DNA of 64,000 nucleotides from Crossiella sp. SN42 (GTDB lineage Bacteria > Actinomycetota > Actinomycetes > Mycobacteriales > Pseudonocardiaceae). The stretch covers positions 62,001 to 126,000 of the forward strand of contig NZ_JAMHIV010000020.1 in assembly GCF_023897065.1 (NCBI RefSeq), in the 5' to 3' direction. The notes under the pieces are model-generated. The model saw only the letters and a program-made list of their open reading frames with translations. It made no database searches and was not told the origin of the DNA. The position numbers and the translations under genes are program-made. This document shows positions 18,169 through 26,066 of the stretch, piece by piece (position 1 is the first letter of the stretch; each line of letters begins with the position of its first letter).

Positions 18169-19443
18169 ATGACCAACATCGCGACGCGCCGGGCGGTGGC
18201 GCTCGCGGCTGCCGCCGTCCTGGCCACCGGAACCGCCGCCTGTGGTGGTTCCGCGGACGACGGCAAGATCAAGATCACCGTGGGCACGTTCAGCGACTTC
18301 GGCTACGAGGCGCTGTTCGCCGACTACGAGAAGGCGCACCCCAACATCAAGCTGGAGGCGCGCAAGCTGGAGTTCGACGCCCACCACTCGCAGCTGGCCA
18401 CCCAGCTCGCCGGGGGCAGGGGCGCCGCCGACGTGGTCGCCATCGAGGAGGGCTGGCTGGCCCAGTTCCGCAGCTCGAAGGACAAGTTCGTCAACCTGGC
18501 CGACCTGGGCGCCAAGGACCTCAAGGACCAGTGGGTGTCCTGGAAGTGGAACCAGGGCATCCTGGACGACGGCAACTTCGTCATGGGCCTGGGCACCGAC
18601 ATGGGCAGCCTGGCGCTGTGCTACCGCAAGGACCTCTTCGCCGCCGCCGGTCTGCCCACCGAGCGCAACGAGGTGGCCAAGCTGTGGCCGACCTGGGAGG
18701 ACTACGCCAAGGTCGCCGACCGCTTCAAGGAGAAGACCCCGAACGTCAAGTTCGCCGGGTCCGCGGAGAACGTCTTCACCGCCAAGCTCTACCAGAGCGA
18801 GGAGGGCTACTTCGCCAAGGCCGACGACAGCTTCATCGCCGACACCAACCCCAAGGTCAAGGAAGCCTTCCTGCTGGCCGGCGGCATGGGCGCCAAGGGC
18901 CACACCGCGGGCGTCAAGCCGTTCACCCCGGAGTGGACCATCGGGCTCAAGCAGGGCAGCTTCGCCACCGAGACCTGCGCGGCCTGGGCGCTGGCCCAGA
19001 TCAAGTCCGGCGCGGGCGATGAGGCCGCGGACAAGTGGGACGTCACCTCGGTGCCCGGCGGCAGCGGCAACTGGGGCGGCTCGTTCCTGACCGTGCCCAA
19101 GCAGGGCAAGAACACCAAGGAAGCCTACGAGGTCGCCAAGTACCTCACCGCGCCCGAGCAGCAGAAGAAGATCTTCGCCAAGACCGGCAACCTGCCCAGC
19201 GAGCCCACGGTCTACAAGGACCCCGAGGTGCTGAACAAGGTCGACCCGTACTACAACGACGCGCCGGTCGGCCAGATCTTCGCCGCCGCCGCGGACAGCC
19301 TCAAGCCCAACTACCGCGGCACCAAGGACTCCAAGGTGCGTCCGCGCTTCAACGAGGCGCTGTCCAGGATCGAGCAGGGCAAGGCCACCCCGGAGGCGGC
19401 CTTCGGCGAGGCGGTCACCCAGTCCCGCAACGAGGTGAAGTAG
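18169..19443 (+). CDS. cebE: Cellobiose/cello-oligosaccharide ABC binding lipoprotein
   Basis: 424 residues, family 1 solute-binding protein. The signal peptide ends in a lipobox (TAACGG, Cys near residue 25). The mature body has the typical KIKITVGTFSDFGYEALF opening and ADVVAIEEGWLAQF, then late SFLTVPKQGKNTKEAYEVAKYL. The ATG at 18169 follows GAGGA. It is first in the cebEFG-bglC operon directly behind the CebR box, so it should capture cellobiose or cellotriose outside the cell for the two permeases downstream. The assignment to cello-oligosaccharides rests on gene order and operator, not on binding-site residues. Confidence 0.85.
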   Translation: MTNIATRRAVALAAAAVLATGTAACGGSADDGKIKITVGTFSDFGYEALFADYEKAHPNIKLEARKLEFDAHHSQLATQLAGGRGAADVVAIEEGWLAQFRSSKDKFVNLADLGAKDLKDQWVSWKWNQGILDDGNFVMGLGTDMGSLALCYRKDLFAAAGLPTERNEVAKLWPTWEDYAKVADRFKEKTPNVKFAGSAENVFTAKLYQSEEGYFAKADDSFIADTNPKVKEAFLLAGGMGAKGHTAGVKPFTPEWTIGLKQGSFATETCAAWALAQIKSGAGDEAADKWDVTSVPGGSGNWGGSFLTVPKQGKNTKEAYEVAKYLTAPEQQKKIFAKTGNLPSEPTVYKDPEVLNKVDPYYNDAPVGQIFAAAADSLKPNYRGTKDSKVRPRFNEALSRIEQGKATPEAAFGEAVTQSRNEVK

Positions 19444-19447
19444 CTCG

Positions 19448-20413
19448 ATGGCGGCCCCGGTCACCGACCGTCCACTTCGGACATCCCAGCAGCCATCGCC
19501 GCGCAAGCGGCGGTGGCCGCTGGCCCGTCTGGACACCAAGGTCACCCCGTACCTGCTCGTGGCCCCGTTCTTCCTGATCTTCGGGGCGTTCGGGCTGTTC
19601 CCGCTGCTCTACACCGCCTGGGTGTCCCTGCACGACTGGCAGCTCGTGGACGGCGAGCAGGGCTTCGCCGGCCTGGACAACTACACCGCGCTCTTCGGCG
19701 ATCCGAACTTCTACAACGCGCTGGGCAACACGGTGAGCATGTTCCTGCTCTCCACCGTGCCCCAGCTGCTGGCCGCGCTCGGCCTGGCCGCGCTGCTGGA
19801 CCGGGGGCTGCGCGGGCGCACCTTCTGGCGGGCCGGGCTGCTGCTGCCCAACGTGGTCTCGGTGGTCGCGGTCGCGCTGGTGTTCACCCAGATCTTCGGC
19901 CGCGACTTCGGCGTGGTGAACTACCTGCTGGAGCTCATCGGCCTGGACCGGGTCAACTGGCAGGCCGACTCCTGGTCCTCGCACCTGGCGGTCAGCGCGA
20001 TGGTGATGTGGCGCTGGACCGGCTACAACGCGCTGCTCTACCTGGCCGCGATGCAGTCGGTGCCACGGGAGCAGTACGAGGCGGCCACCGTGGACGGCGC
20101 CTCCCGGTGGCGGATGTTCTGGTCCATCACCGTGCCCAGCATCCGGCCCACCATCATGTTCACCGTGGTGGTCTCCACCATCGCCGGCATGCAGCTGTTC
20201 GTGGAGCCGACCCTGTTCGACCCCAAGGGCGCCTCCGGGGTCGGCGGCAGCGACCGGCAGTTCCAGACGCTGACGATGTACCTGTACGAGAAGGGTTTCC
20301 GGTTGTTCGACGCCGGATACGCCTCCGCCATCGCCTGGGTGCTGTTCCTGGTGGTGCTGGTCTTCGCACTGGTCAACTTCACGCTGGCGCGGCGTATCGC
20401 GTCGAAGGGGTGA
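19448..20413 (+). CDS. cebF: Cellobiose ABC transporter permease, MalF type
   Basis: 321 residues. A basic N-terminal tail (RKRRWPLARLDTK) leads into six membrane helices starting VTPYLLVAPFFLIFGAFGLFPLLYTAWVSL. The EAA loop reads REQYEAATVDGASRWRMFWSITVP near residues 207-230. The gene starts 4 nt after the cebE stop and ends overlapping or abutting cebG, so the three are co-translated. It forms the channel with CebG. No dedicated ATPase is encoded in the locus; in Streptomyces the shared ATPase MsiK powers this importer, and a similar arrangement is likely. Confidence 0.88.
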   Translation: MAAPVTDRPLRTSQQPSPRKRRWPLARLDTKVTPYLLVAPFFLIFGAFGLFPLLYTAWVSLHDWQLVDGEQGFAGLDNYTALFGDPNFYNALGNTVSMFLLSTVPQLLAALGLAALLDRGLRGRTFWRAGLLLPNVVSVVAVALVFTQIFGRDFGVVNYLLELIGLDRVNWQADSWSSHLAVSAMVMWRWTGYNALLYLAAMQSVPREQYEAATVDGASRWRMFWSITVPSIRPTIMFTVVVSTIAGMQLFVEPTLFDPKGASGVGGSDRQFQTLTMYLYEKGFRLFDAGYASAIAWVLFLVVLVFALVNFTLARRIASKG

Positions 20414-20418
20414 GGCCG

Positions 20419-21246
20419 GTGCCGACCACTCGACGGCCGGGGTTCCTGGTCTACGGACTGCTTTCGGCGGTCCTGCTCGCCTCGGTGTTCCCGCTGTACT
20501 TCTCCTTCGTGGTGGCCTCCAAGGACAACTCCGCGATCGGCGACAAGGTGCCGCCGCTGATCCCCGGCGGGAACCTCTTCGCCAACATCGCCAGGGTCTT
20601 CGACACCGTGGACTTCTGGCTGGCCATCCAGAACTCGCTGATCATCGCCTCCACGGTGGCGGTGGCCAACGTGCTGCTGTCCTCGCTGGCCGGCTTCGCC
20701 TTCGCCCGCCTGCGTTTCCGCGGCCGGGACTCGCTGTTCCTGGTGGTGGTCGGCACCGCGATGGTGCCCACCCAGCTGGGCGTGATCCCGCTGTACCTGC
20801 TGATGGCCGAACTGGACTGGTACGGCCAGCTCCAGGCGGTCATCCTGCCCGCGCTGGTGGGCGCGCTCGGTGTGTTCATGATGCGCCAGGCCTGCGAGGA
20901 GACCGTGCCGCACGAGCTGATCGAGGCGGCCAGGGTGGACGGCTGCTCGGTGCTGCGCACCTTCTTCACCGTGGCCCTGCCCGCGATCCGCCCGCAGGCC
21001 GCGGTGCTGGGCATGCTCACCTTCATGACCGCCTGGAACGACTACTTCTGGCCGCTGATCGTGCTGGACCCCAACGACAGCCCGACCGTGCAGGTCGCGG
21101 TGTCCACGCTGGCCAGTGGCTACTACACCGACTACTCGCTGATGCTGACCGGGGCCACGCTGGGTGTGCTGCCGGTGATCGCGCTGTTCCTGCTGCTCGC
21201 CCGGCACATCGTCGGCGGGATCATGCAGGGCGCCGTCAAGGGATGA
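20419..21246 (+). CDS. cebG: Cellobiose ABC transporter permease, MalG type
   Basis: 275 residues with six membrane helices beginning RPGFLVYGLLSAVLLASVFPLYFSFVVASKD. The EAA loop reads HELIEAARVDGCSVLRTFFTVALP near residues 160-183. The C-terminus RHIVGGIMQGAVKG is typical of CUT1 MalG-like subunits. Two in-frame GTG codons are possible. The one at 20419 has AAGGGGTGAG about 7 nt upstream and is preferred; the one at 20410 would give a GTGA overlap with cebF. It is followed after 7 nt by bglC. Confidence 0.88.
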   Translation: MPTTRRPGFLVYGLLSAVLLASVFPLYFSFVVASKDNSAIGDKVPPLIPGGNLFANIARVFDTVDFWLAIQNSLIIASTVAVANVLLSSLAGFAFARLRFRGRDSLFLVVVGTAMVPTQLGVIPLYLLMAELDWYGQLQAVILPALVGALGVFMMRQACEETVPHELIEAARVDGCSVLRTFFTVALPAIRPQAAVLGMLTFMTAWNDYFWPLIVLDPNDSPTVQVAVSTLASGYYTDYSLMLTGATLGVLPVIALFLLLARHIVGGIMQGAVKG

Positions 21247-21253
21247 GGGGAAC

Positions 21254-22687
21254 TTGACCACAACCGACTCTGCCGACCGCTCCGTCGCGGCGCCGGCCGC
21301 CAGTCCAGCGCCATTGACCTTCCCGCCGGGATTCGTCTGGGGCACCGCGACCTCGGCGTTCCAGATCGAGGGCGCGACCACAGTGGACGGTCGAGGGCCG
21401 TCCATCTGGGACACCTTCGCGGCCACTCCCGGCAAGGTGGAGGGTGGTGACACCGGCGAACCCGCCTGCGAGCACTACACCCGGTACCCCGAGGACATCG
21501 CGCTGATGAAGCGGCTCGGCGTCTCCAGCTACCGGTTCTCCCTGGCCTGGCCCCGGATCCAGCCCACCGGCACCGGTCCGGCCGAGCCGCGCGGACTGGC
21601 CTTCTACGACCGGCTGGTGGACGCCTTACTGGAAGCCGGCATCGAGCCGATGGTGACGCTCTACCACTGGGACCTGCCGCAGGCGTTGCAGGACAAGGGC
21701 GGCTGGGTCAACCGGGACACCGTGGACCACTTCACCGAGTACGCCCGGATCGCGCACGCCCACCTCGGCGACCGGGTCAAGCAGTGGACCACGCTCAACG
21801 AGCCGTTCTGCCCGGCCTACCTGGGCTACGGCATCGGCATCCACGCCCCCGGCATCGTCGACCCGGCCTCGGCGCTGGTGGCCGCGCACCACCTGCTGCT
21901 GGCGCACGGGCGGGCGATGACCGCGATGCGCGCGCAGGCCCGGCCGGGCCAGCAGTTCTCGCTGGTGCTCAACTTCAGCACGGCCAGGGTCGCGGTGGCC
22001 GACGAGGCGCACCTGGCGGCCGCGCGCAAGGTCGAGGGCCTTTCCGGCAGGCTGTTCCTGGAACCGGTGCTGCGCGGGGTCTACCCGGCCGACGTGCTCT
22101 CCGAGGTGGCCCACCTCAACGCGCTGGCCCCGGCGATCCGGGAGGGCGACCTGGCCGAGATCGCCGCGCCGATCGACTGGCTCGGCGTGAACTACTACAA
22201 CCCCACCAGGGTGGCCCCCGCGGCCGACCCGTTGTACGAGACCCCCGGCGCGCTGCCGGGCCTGCGCGGGGTGGAGATCCTGCCGCCGGAGGGTCCGCTG
22301 ACCCACACCGGCTGGGAGCAGGAGGCCGCCGCGCTGACCGACCTGCTGCGCTGGCTGGCCGAGCAGGCGCCGGGCATGCCGTTGCTGGTCACCGAGAACG
22401 GCTCGGCCTTCCCCGATGAGGTCAGCCCGGACGGCCAGGTGCACGACCCCGAGCGCACCGCCTACCTGCTGGCGCACCTGCGCGCGGTGCACGCCGCCAT
22501 CCAGGCCGGGGTGGACGTGCGCGGCTACCTGGCCTGGTCGCTGCTGGACAACTTCGAGTGGGCCTTCGGCTACGACAAGCGCTTCGGCCTGGTGCACGTG
22601 GACTTCGCCACCCAGGCGCGCACCTTCAAGGACTCCGCACACGCCTACGCCAAGGTGGTCGCGGCCAACGCGGTGGCGCCGGAGTAG
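21254..22687 (+). CDS. bglC: Family 1 beta-glucosidase (cytoplasmic)
   Basis: 477 residues, GH1 TIM barrel. N-terminal PPGFVWGTATSAFQIEGA and YRFSLAWPRIQPTG are class signatures. The acid/base Glu is in WTTLNEPFCPAYLGYG (about residue 180) and the nucleophile Glu in LLVTENGSAFPDE (about residue 381), with GYLAWSLLDNFEWAFGYDKRFGLV near the end. No signal peptide is present, so it hydrolyses imported cellobiose to glucose in the cytosol. A TTG start at 21254 with GAGGGG upstream is required to include the N-terminal segment. It closes the cebEFG-bglC operon. Confidence 0.92.
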   Translation: MTTTDSADRSVAAPAASPAPLTFPPGFVWGTATSAFQIEGATTVDGRGPSIWDTFAATPGKVEGGDTGEPACEHYTRYPEDIALMKRLGVSSYRFSLAWPRIQPTGTGPAEPRGLAFYDRLVDALLEAGIEPMVTLYHWDLPQALQDKGGWVNRDTVDHFTEYARIAHAHLGDRVKQWTTLNEPFCPAYLGYGIGIHAPGIVDPASALVAAHHLLLAHGRAMTAMRAQARPGQQFSLVLNFSTARVAVADEAHLAAARKVEGLSGRLFLEPVLRGVYPADVLSEVAHLNALAPAIREGDLAEIAAPIDWLGVNYYNPTRVAPAADPLYETPGALPGLRGVEILPPEGPLTHTGWEQEAAALTDLLRWLAEQAPGMPLLVTENGSAFPDEVSPDGQVHDPERTAYLLAHLRAVHAAIQAGVDVRGYLAWSLLDNFEWAFGYDKRFGLVHVDFATQARTFKDSAHAYAKVVAANAVAPE

Positions 22688-22710
22688 TGCCCCGGCGGGC
22701 GGGGGAGCAC
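22687..22710. terminator. Hairpin between convergent bglC and the sigma-factor gene
   Basis: GTGCCCC at 22687 pairs with GGGG-A-GCAC ending at 22710 (one bulged A). It sits in the 30-bp gap between the two stops and could end transcription from both sides. Confidence 0.5.
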
Positions 22711-22717
22711 GCTGTCG

Positions 22718-23317
22718 TCACGGCGTGATCCCCCGCTCCTGGAGCAGCTGGTTGAGCATGCGCAGGCCGTAGTAGACCCGGGACTTCACCGTTCCCGGTG
22801 GCACGCCGAGGATGCGGGCCGCCTCGTTGACCGTGCGGTCGCGCAGGTAGGTCTCCCGGATGGCCTCCCGGTGCTCCTTGCTCAGCTGGTTGAGCGCCTC
22901 GGCCACGGTGATGCTGATGACCACGTGCTCGGCCTCGTCGCGCACGGTGGCCTCGCCCAGCTGGGTCAGGTCCACCTCGGTCGGCCGGGCTTTGCGGTGG
23001 CGGATCCCGTCCACCACGATCCGCCTGGCCACGGTGAACAGCCACGGCAGCACCTCATCGGCCTCCGGCCGCAGCTTCGCGGCGTTGCGCCAGGCGCGCA
23101 GCAAGGTCTCCTGAACCACGTCCTCGGCCCACTGGCGGTCGCCGCCGGTGAGTGAGGTGGTGAACCGCAACAGTCGTCTGCCGAAGTTGAGGTCGAGCCA
23201 TTCGAGGAGTTCCGCGCCCGGATGCGCGGGGCCGTGGGCTCTGCGGTGGTGGACGCGAAGTTGCTCTGGCATGGCGACATCGTGCGGTGCCCCGGGCATG
23301 ACCCAGCGTAGTTTCAT
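22718..23317 (-). CDS. ECF RNA polymerase sigma factor, SigL-like
   Basis: About 199 residues. Region 2 reads LLRFTTSLTGGDRQWAEDVVQETLLRAWRNAAKL...VLPWLFTVARRIVVDGIRHRKARP. Region 4 reads ALNQLSKEHREAIRETYLRDRTVNEAARILGVPPGTVKSRVYYGLRML. The pattern resembles actinobacterial SigL/SigK-type ECF factors. Possible starts are ATG 23317 (GAGG close upstream), 23299 or 23272; the conserved domain needs only the last. No anti-sigma gene is adjacent, unlike the sigL-rslA pair in Mycobacterium. The divergent lipoprotein gene has a promoter matching the SigL consensus, so this factor probably drives the redox module to its right. Confidence 0.85.
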   Translation of the reverse strand: MKLRWVMPGAPHDVAMPEQLRVHHRRAHGPAHPGAELLEWLDLNFGRRLLRFTTSLTGGDRQWAEDVVQETLLRAWRNAAKLRPEADEVLPWLFTVARRIVVDGIRHRKARPTEVDLTQLGEATVRDEAEHVVISITVAEALNQLSKEHREAIRETYLRDRTVNEAARILGVPPGTVKSRVYYGLRMLNQLLQERGITP

Positions 23318-23368
23318 ACCTCGTATGTGACCCAGATCACCTTTTTTCGGTAATCGCGGATTTGGTCC

Positions 23369-23396
23369 TGAACCACCCCTGAGGGAGATCCGTAGT
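23369..23396 (+). promoter_or_regulatory. ECF (SigL-type) promoter TGAACC-N16-CGTAGT
   Basis: TGAACC at 23369-23374 and CGTAGT at 23391-23396 are separated by 16 nt. This fits the mycobacterial SigL consensus as I recall it (TGAACC-N16-17-CGT). It lies 43 nt upstream of the lipoprotein start and faces away from the SigL-like gene. Confidence 0.65.
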
Positions 23397-23438
23397 CCTG
23401 GGCATCGGGCGTGATGTGCAGTGGGAAAGGTGACCGAG

Positions 23439-23978
23439 ATGAAAATCAGCGGCAGTAAGGTCCCCGCGTTGGCGGCGATAGCCTTCGCCGCCGCATTGTC
23501 CGCCGCCGCCTGTGGCGGGGACGCCGCCCCCAGGGCCGGCGGCAGCGGCGATTCCGGCGAGGCCCCGGCGAGTTTCCAGCCCGGCCACGAAAGTTCGTTG
23601 ATGCACGCCAGAGAGGTCGCCGGACTGGGTTCGGTAATCACCGACCACGAGGGCTACACCCTGTACCGATTCGACAAGGACACCGCCAAACCGGCGAAGT
23701 CCAACTGCGTCGACGCCTGCGCCGCGCAGTGGCCACCCGTGCTCGCCAACGGCAACTTCCAGGTCGAGGGGATCGACCCGGCGCTGGTCAACACGATCCT
23801 GCGCGCCGACGGCGAACAGCAGGTCACCGTGGGCGGCTGGCCGCTGTACCGCTTCGCCAAGGACGCCAGGCCCGGCGAGTCCAACGGACACGGCAAGGGC
23901 GGCACCTGGCACGCGGCCACCCCCGACGGCAAGAAGGCGGCGGCACCGGCGAATGGAGGCAACGCAAGTGGCAACTGA
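23439..23978 (+). CDS. COG4315-type secreted-repeat lipoprotein
   Basis: 179 residues. The signal peptide ends in a lipobox (SAAACGG, Cys near residue 25). The mature part carries two copies of the Y-x-aromatic-x-x-D repeat of this family: GYTLYRFDKD (about residues 71-80) and GWPLYRFAKD (about 130-139). Between them, NCVDACAAQWPPVL holds a Cys pair. The function is unknown, but such proteins recur beside redox and copper or haem proteins. The ATG at 23439 has AAAGGTGA 6 nt upstream. The stop overlaps the next gene by 11 nt. It is the first gene behind the SigL-type promoter. Confidence 0.8.
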   Translation: MKISGSKVPALAAIAFAAALSAAACGGDAAPRAGGSGDSGEAPASFQPGHESSLMHAREVAGLGSVITDHEGYTLYRFDKDTAKPAKSNCVDACAAQWPPVLANGNFQVEGIDPALVNTILRADGEQQVTVGGWPLYRFAKDARPGESNGHGKGGTWHAATPDGKKAAAPANGGNASGN

Positions 23979-24966
23979 CCGATCCGTCCGCACCCGGCTC
24001 TTACGGGGCAGCGCGCTCACCGTCGCCGCCGCGGCCGTCGCGCTCGCCCCCGCGGGGGCCGCGCTGGCCGATGAGACCACCACGCCGCCACCCCCCGCCA
24101 GCTCCAAACCGGCCGCCCCACCGCCATCGGCCAAACCGGCGCCCACGCAGCCGGTCACCGAGCCGGACGACGAGACCTCCGGCCCCGGCTGGGAGCAGAC
24201 CAACTACGGCCCGCTCGGGCCCGCCGACCGCGACCTGCTGGTCAAGGTGCGCCAGGCCGGGCTCTGGGAGATGCCCATGGGCGATGAAGCCCAGGTCAGG
24301 GCGGCCGCGCCGCGGGTGAAGGAGGTGGGCAGGCTGATCATGAAGGACCACGAGGTGCTGGACACCAGGGTCAAGAAGGTGGCCGCCACCCTCGGCGTCC
24401 CGCTGCCCGATGAGGCCAGCGCGGACCAGCAGGGCTGGATGGCCGAGCTGCGCGGGGCCACCGGCGAGGCCTTCGACCAGCTCTTCGCCGACCGGCTGCG
24501 CGCCGCGCACGGCAAGGTCTTCACCGTGGTCGCCGCGGTCCGCTCCGGCAGCCGCAACAACCTGGTCCGCGAGTTCGCCCAGGAGGGCATCAACGCGGTG
24601 ATGCGGCACATGACGCTGCTGGAGAGCACCAAGCTGGTCAACTTCCAGGACCTGCCGCTGCCGCCCGGCCCCGCCGCCGCGCCACCGCCCTCGGCCGCGC
24701 CCAGCACCAGTGCCGGGGCCGCCGCGCCGCCGGGCACCACCAAGGCGCCCGCCGCGCCCAAACCCTCGGTGCGGGCCAAGCCGACCCCGGCCGCGCCGGC
24801 CGGCGAGCCGGTGGAGCCGCCGCAGCAGCGGGACGTGGCCAACGCCAGCTCCTCCTCCTGGGCCGACGACGCCGGTGGCGGCGGAATGATCCTGCTGGTG
24901 CTGCTGCTGTGCACCGGGCTGGCCGCGGCCACCATCGGGGTGGTCCGGTTCGTGCAGTCCAGATAG
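23968..24966 (+). CDS. DUF4142-domain secreted/membrane-anchored protein
   Basis: 332 residues. An N-terminal signal peptide (SALTVAAAAVALAPAGAALADE) is followed by a Pro-rich spacer. A helical DUF4142 domain (about residues 75-220) contains ADRDLLVKVRQAGLWEMPMG, RLIMKDHEVLDTRVKKVAATLG and MRHMTLLEST. A second long Pro/Ala spacer and one C-terminal helix (MILLVLLLCTGLAAATIGVV) follow. DUF4142 is a ferritin-like helical fold of unknown role. The GTG at 23968 has GGAGG 8 nt upstream and lies inside the lipoprotein gene. The topology suggests a domain held at the outer face by its C-terminal helix. Confidence 0.8.
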   Translation: MATDRSVRTRLLRGSALTVAAAAVALAPAGAALADETTTPPPPASSKPAAPPPSAKPAPTQPVTEPDDETSGPGWEQTNYGPLGPADRDLLVKVRQAGLWEMPMGDEAQVRAAAPRVKEVGRLIMKDHEVLDTRVKKVAATLGVPLPDEASADQQGWMAELRGATGEAFDQLFADRLRAAHGKVFTVVAAVRSGSRNNLVREFAQEGINAVMRHMTLLESTKLVNFQDLPLPPGPAAAPPPSAAPSTSAGAAAPPGTTKAPAAPKPSVRAKPTPAAPAGEPVEPPQQRDVANASSSSWADDAGGGGMILLVLLLCTGLAAATIGVVRFVQSR

Positions 24967-25196
24967 GCACGCATTTTCTGGAGCGAGTCCAACCATGGAA
25001 TTGTTCCAGTCGAGCTCGCCTCCACATTTCGTTCAGTGCGCCGGCCAGGTAATCGAGCTGCTGAAAGAGGGGAGGTATTGACTCTCATTCGCACTGCCCG
25101 GCCGTGCCTCCCCGTTCGCCACGGCCGGGCAGGCGCCCACCACGCCGCCCGGGTTTCGCCTCGCCCCATTTTCTCCCGAGTCGCTGGAGGCATCCG
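24967..25196. other. Intergenic region with terminator hairpin and possible operator
   Basis: This 230-bp gap is less GC-rich than its surroundings. It contains the short inverted repeat TGGAATTGTTCCA at 24995-25007, a possible regulator site, and the strong hairpin at 25095-25131 listed separately. No gene is visible. Confidence 0.5.
25095..25131 (+). terminator. Strong 12-bp stem hairpin
   Basis: TGCCCGGCCGTG (25095-25106) pairs perfectly with CACGGCCGGGCA (25120-25131) around a 13-nt loop. It probably ends the lipoprotein-DUF4142 transcript, or attenuates into the next gene 66 nt on. Confidence 0.7.
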
Positions 25197-26066
25197 GTGT
25201 TGAGCCCACTCGCCGACATCACCGCGTTGGACGCGATTCTCGCCCAGATCTCCCCGCACGACACCGGCGTCCGTCAGGTGGCCGCGCTCTCCGCGAGGCT
25301 GGCCTACGCCATGATGTGCTTCACCCTCGTCTGGGGCGTGCTCACCGCCACCGGGTGGGTGCGGCGCACCACCAGCAGACAGGCCCTGCGCAGCGGCCAC
25401 ATGATGCTGGCGGTGATGACCATCGCCTTCGGCTCCCTGCACGGCTTCGCCTTCGTCTTCGTCACCGACATCGACTTCGGCCTGTTCAAGGTCATGGTCC
25501 CGTTCGCCGGCGGCGGCCTGGCCCGGCACGCCGCCGGGATCATCGGGTTGCAGCTGATGACCGCGGTGGCCATCTCGGTGGCGGTGCGCCGGTGGCTGGT
25601 CTACCGGCACTGGCTGCGCTTCCACCAGCTCGGCTACCTCGCGGTCGGGCTGACCGTGATCCACGCCTGGCTGGGCGCGGCCGCCAACGGCAACCTCGCG
25701 CTGCTGCAGACCGCCGGGATCACCCTGGTGGTGCCGGTGATCACGCTGACCGCGCTGCGCTTCCTGCCGCCGAGGCTGCTCACCAAGGTCGGCCTGGTCT
25801 CGGCCGAACCGGCGGTCCAGCCGGTGCAGCAGGACCCGGCCGCGCCGCCCAACCCGCGCGCCGGGAAGGTCGGGGTCAGCGTGGACAACGAGCGGTGCCA
25901 GCGGTACGGGATCTGCGAGACCGCGGCCCCGGAGGTGTTCCAGCTGGTGGAGGACGGGCGGCTGCGGTACGACACCAGCCCGCACGCGCAGTTCGCCAGC
26001 CAGGCCAAGGCCGCGGCGCGCTGCTGCCCGATGCGCGCGATCACCGTTCAGGAGCGTGTCAAGTGA
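25197..26066 (+). CDS. Ferric-reductase-like membrane protein fused to a ferredoxin
   Basis: 289 residues. Residues about 25-200 contain six membrane helices with paired His suited to bind haem across the membrane (GHMMLAVMTIAFGSLHGF; RFHQLGYLAVGLTVIHAWLG), the ferric-reductase/cytochrome-b-like fold. After a Pro/Ala linker, residues about 225-285 are a small ferredoxin with ERCQRYGICETAAPEVFQL and a late RCCPMRAI, the 3Fe-4S-type pattern of actinobacterial P450 ferredoxins. The GTG at 25197 has GGAGG 6 nt upstream. A GTGA overlap couples it to an FAD reductase. I infer that electrons pass from NAD(P)H through that reductase and the ferredoxin to the membrane haems. Confidence 0.8.
   Translation: MLSPLADITALDAILAQISPHDTGVRQVAALSARLAYAMMCFTLVWGVLTATGWVRRTTSRQALRSGHMMLAVMTIAFGSLHGFAFVFVTDIDFGLFKVMVPFAGGGLARHAAGIIGLQLMTAVAISVAVRRWLVYRHWLRFHQLGYLAVGLTVIHAWLGAAANGNLALLQTAGITLVVPVITLTALRFLPPRLLTKVGLVSAEPAVQPVQQDPAAPPNPRAGKVGVSVDNERCQRYGICETAAPEVFQLVEDGRLRYDTSPHAQFASQAKAAARCCPMRAITVQERVK

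Noticed and set aside
18129-19022. 297-residue open frame overlapping cebE
   Set aside because: Arg/Gly/Gln-rich shadow of the binding-protein gene with no start signal of its own.
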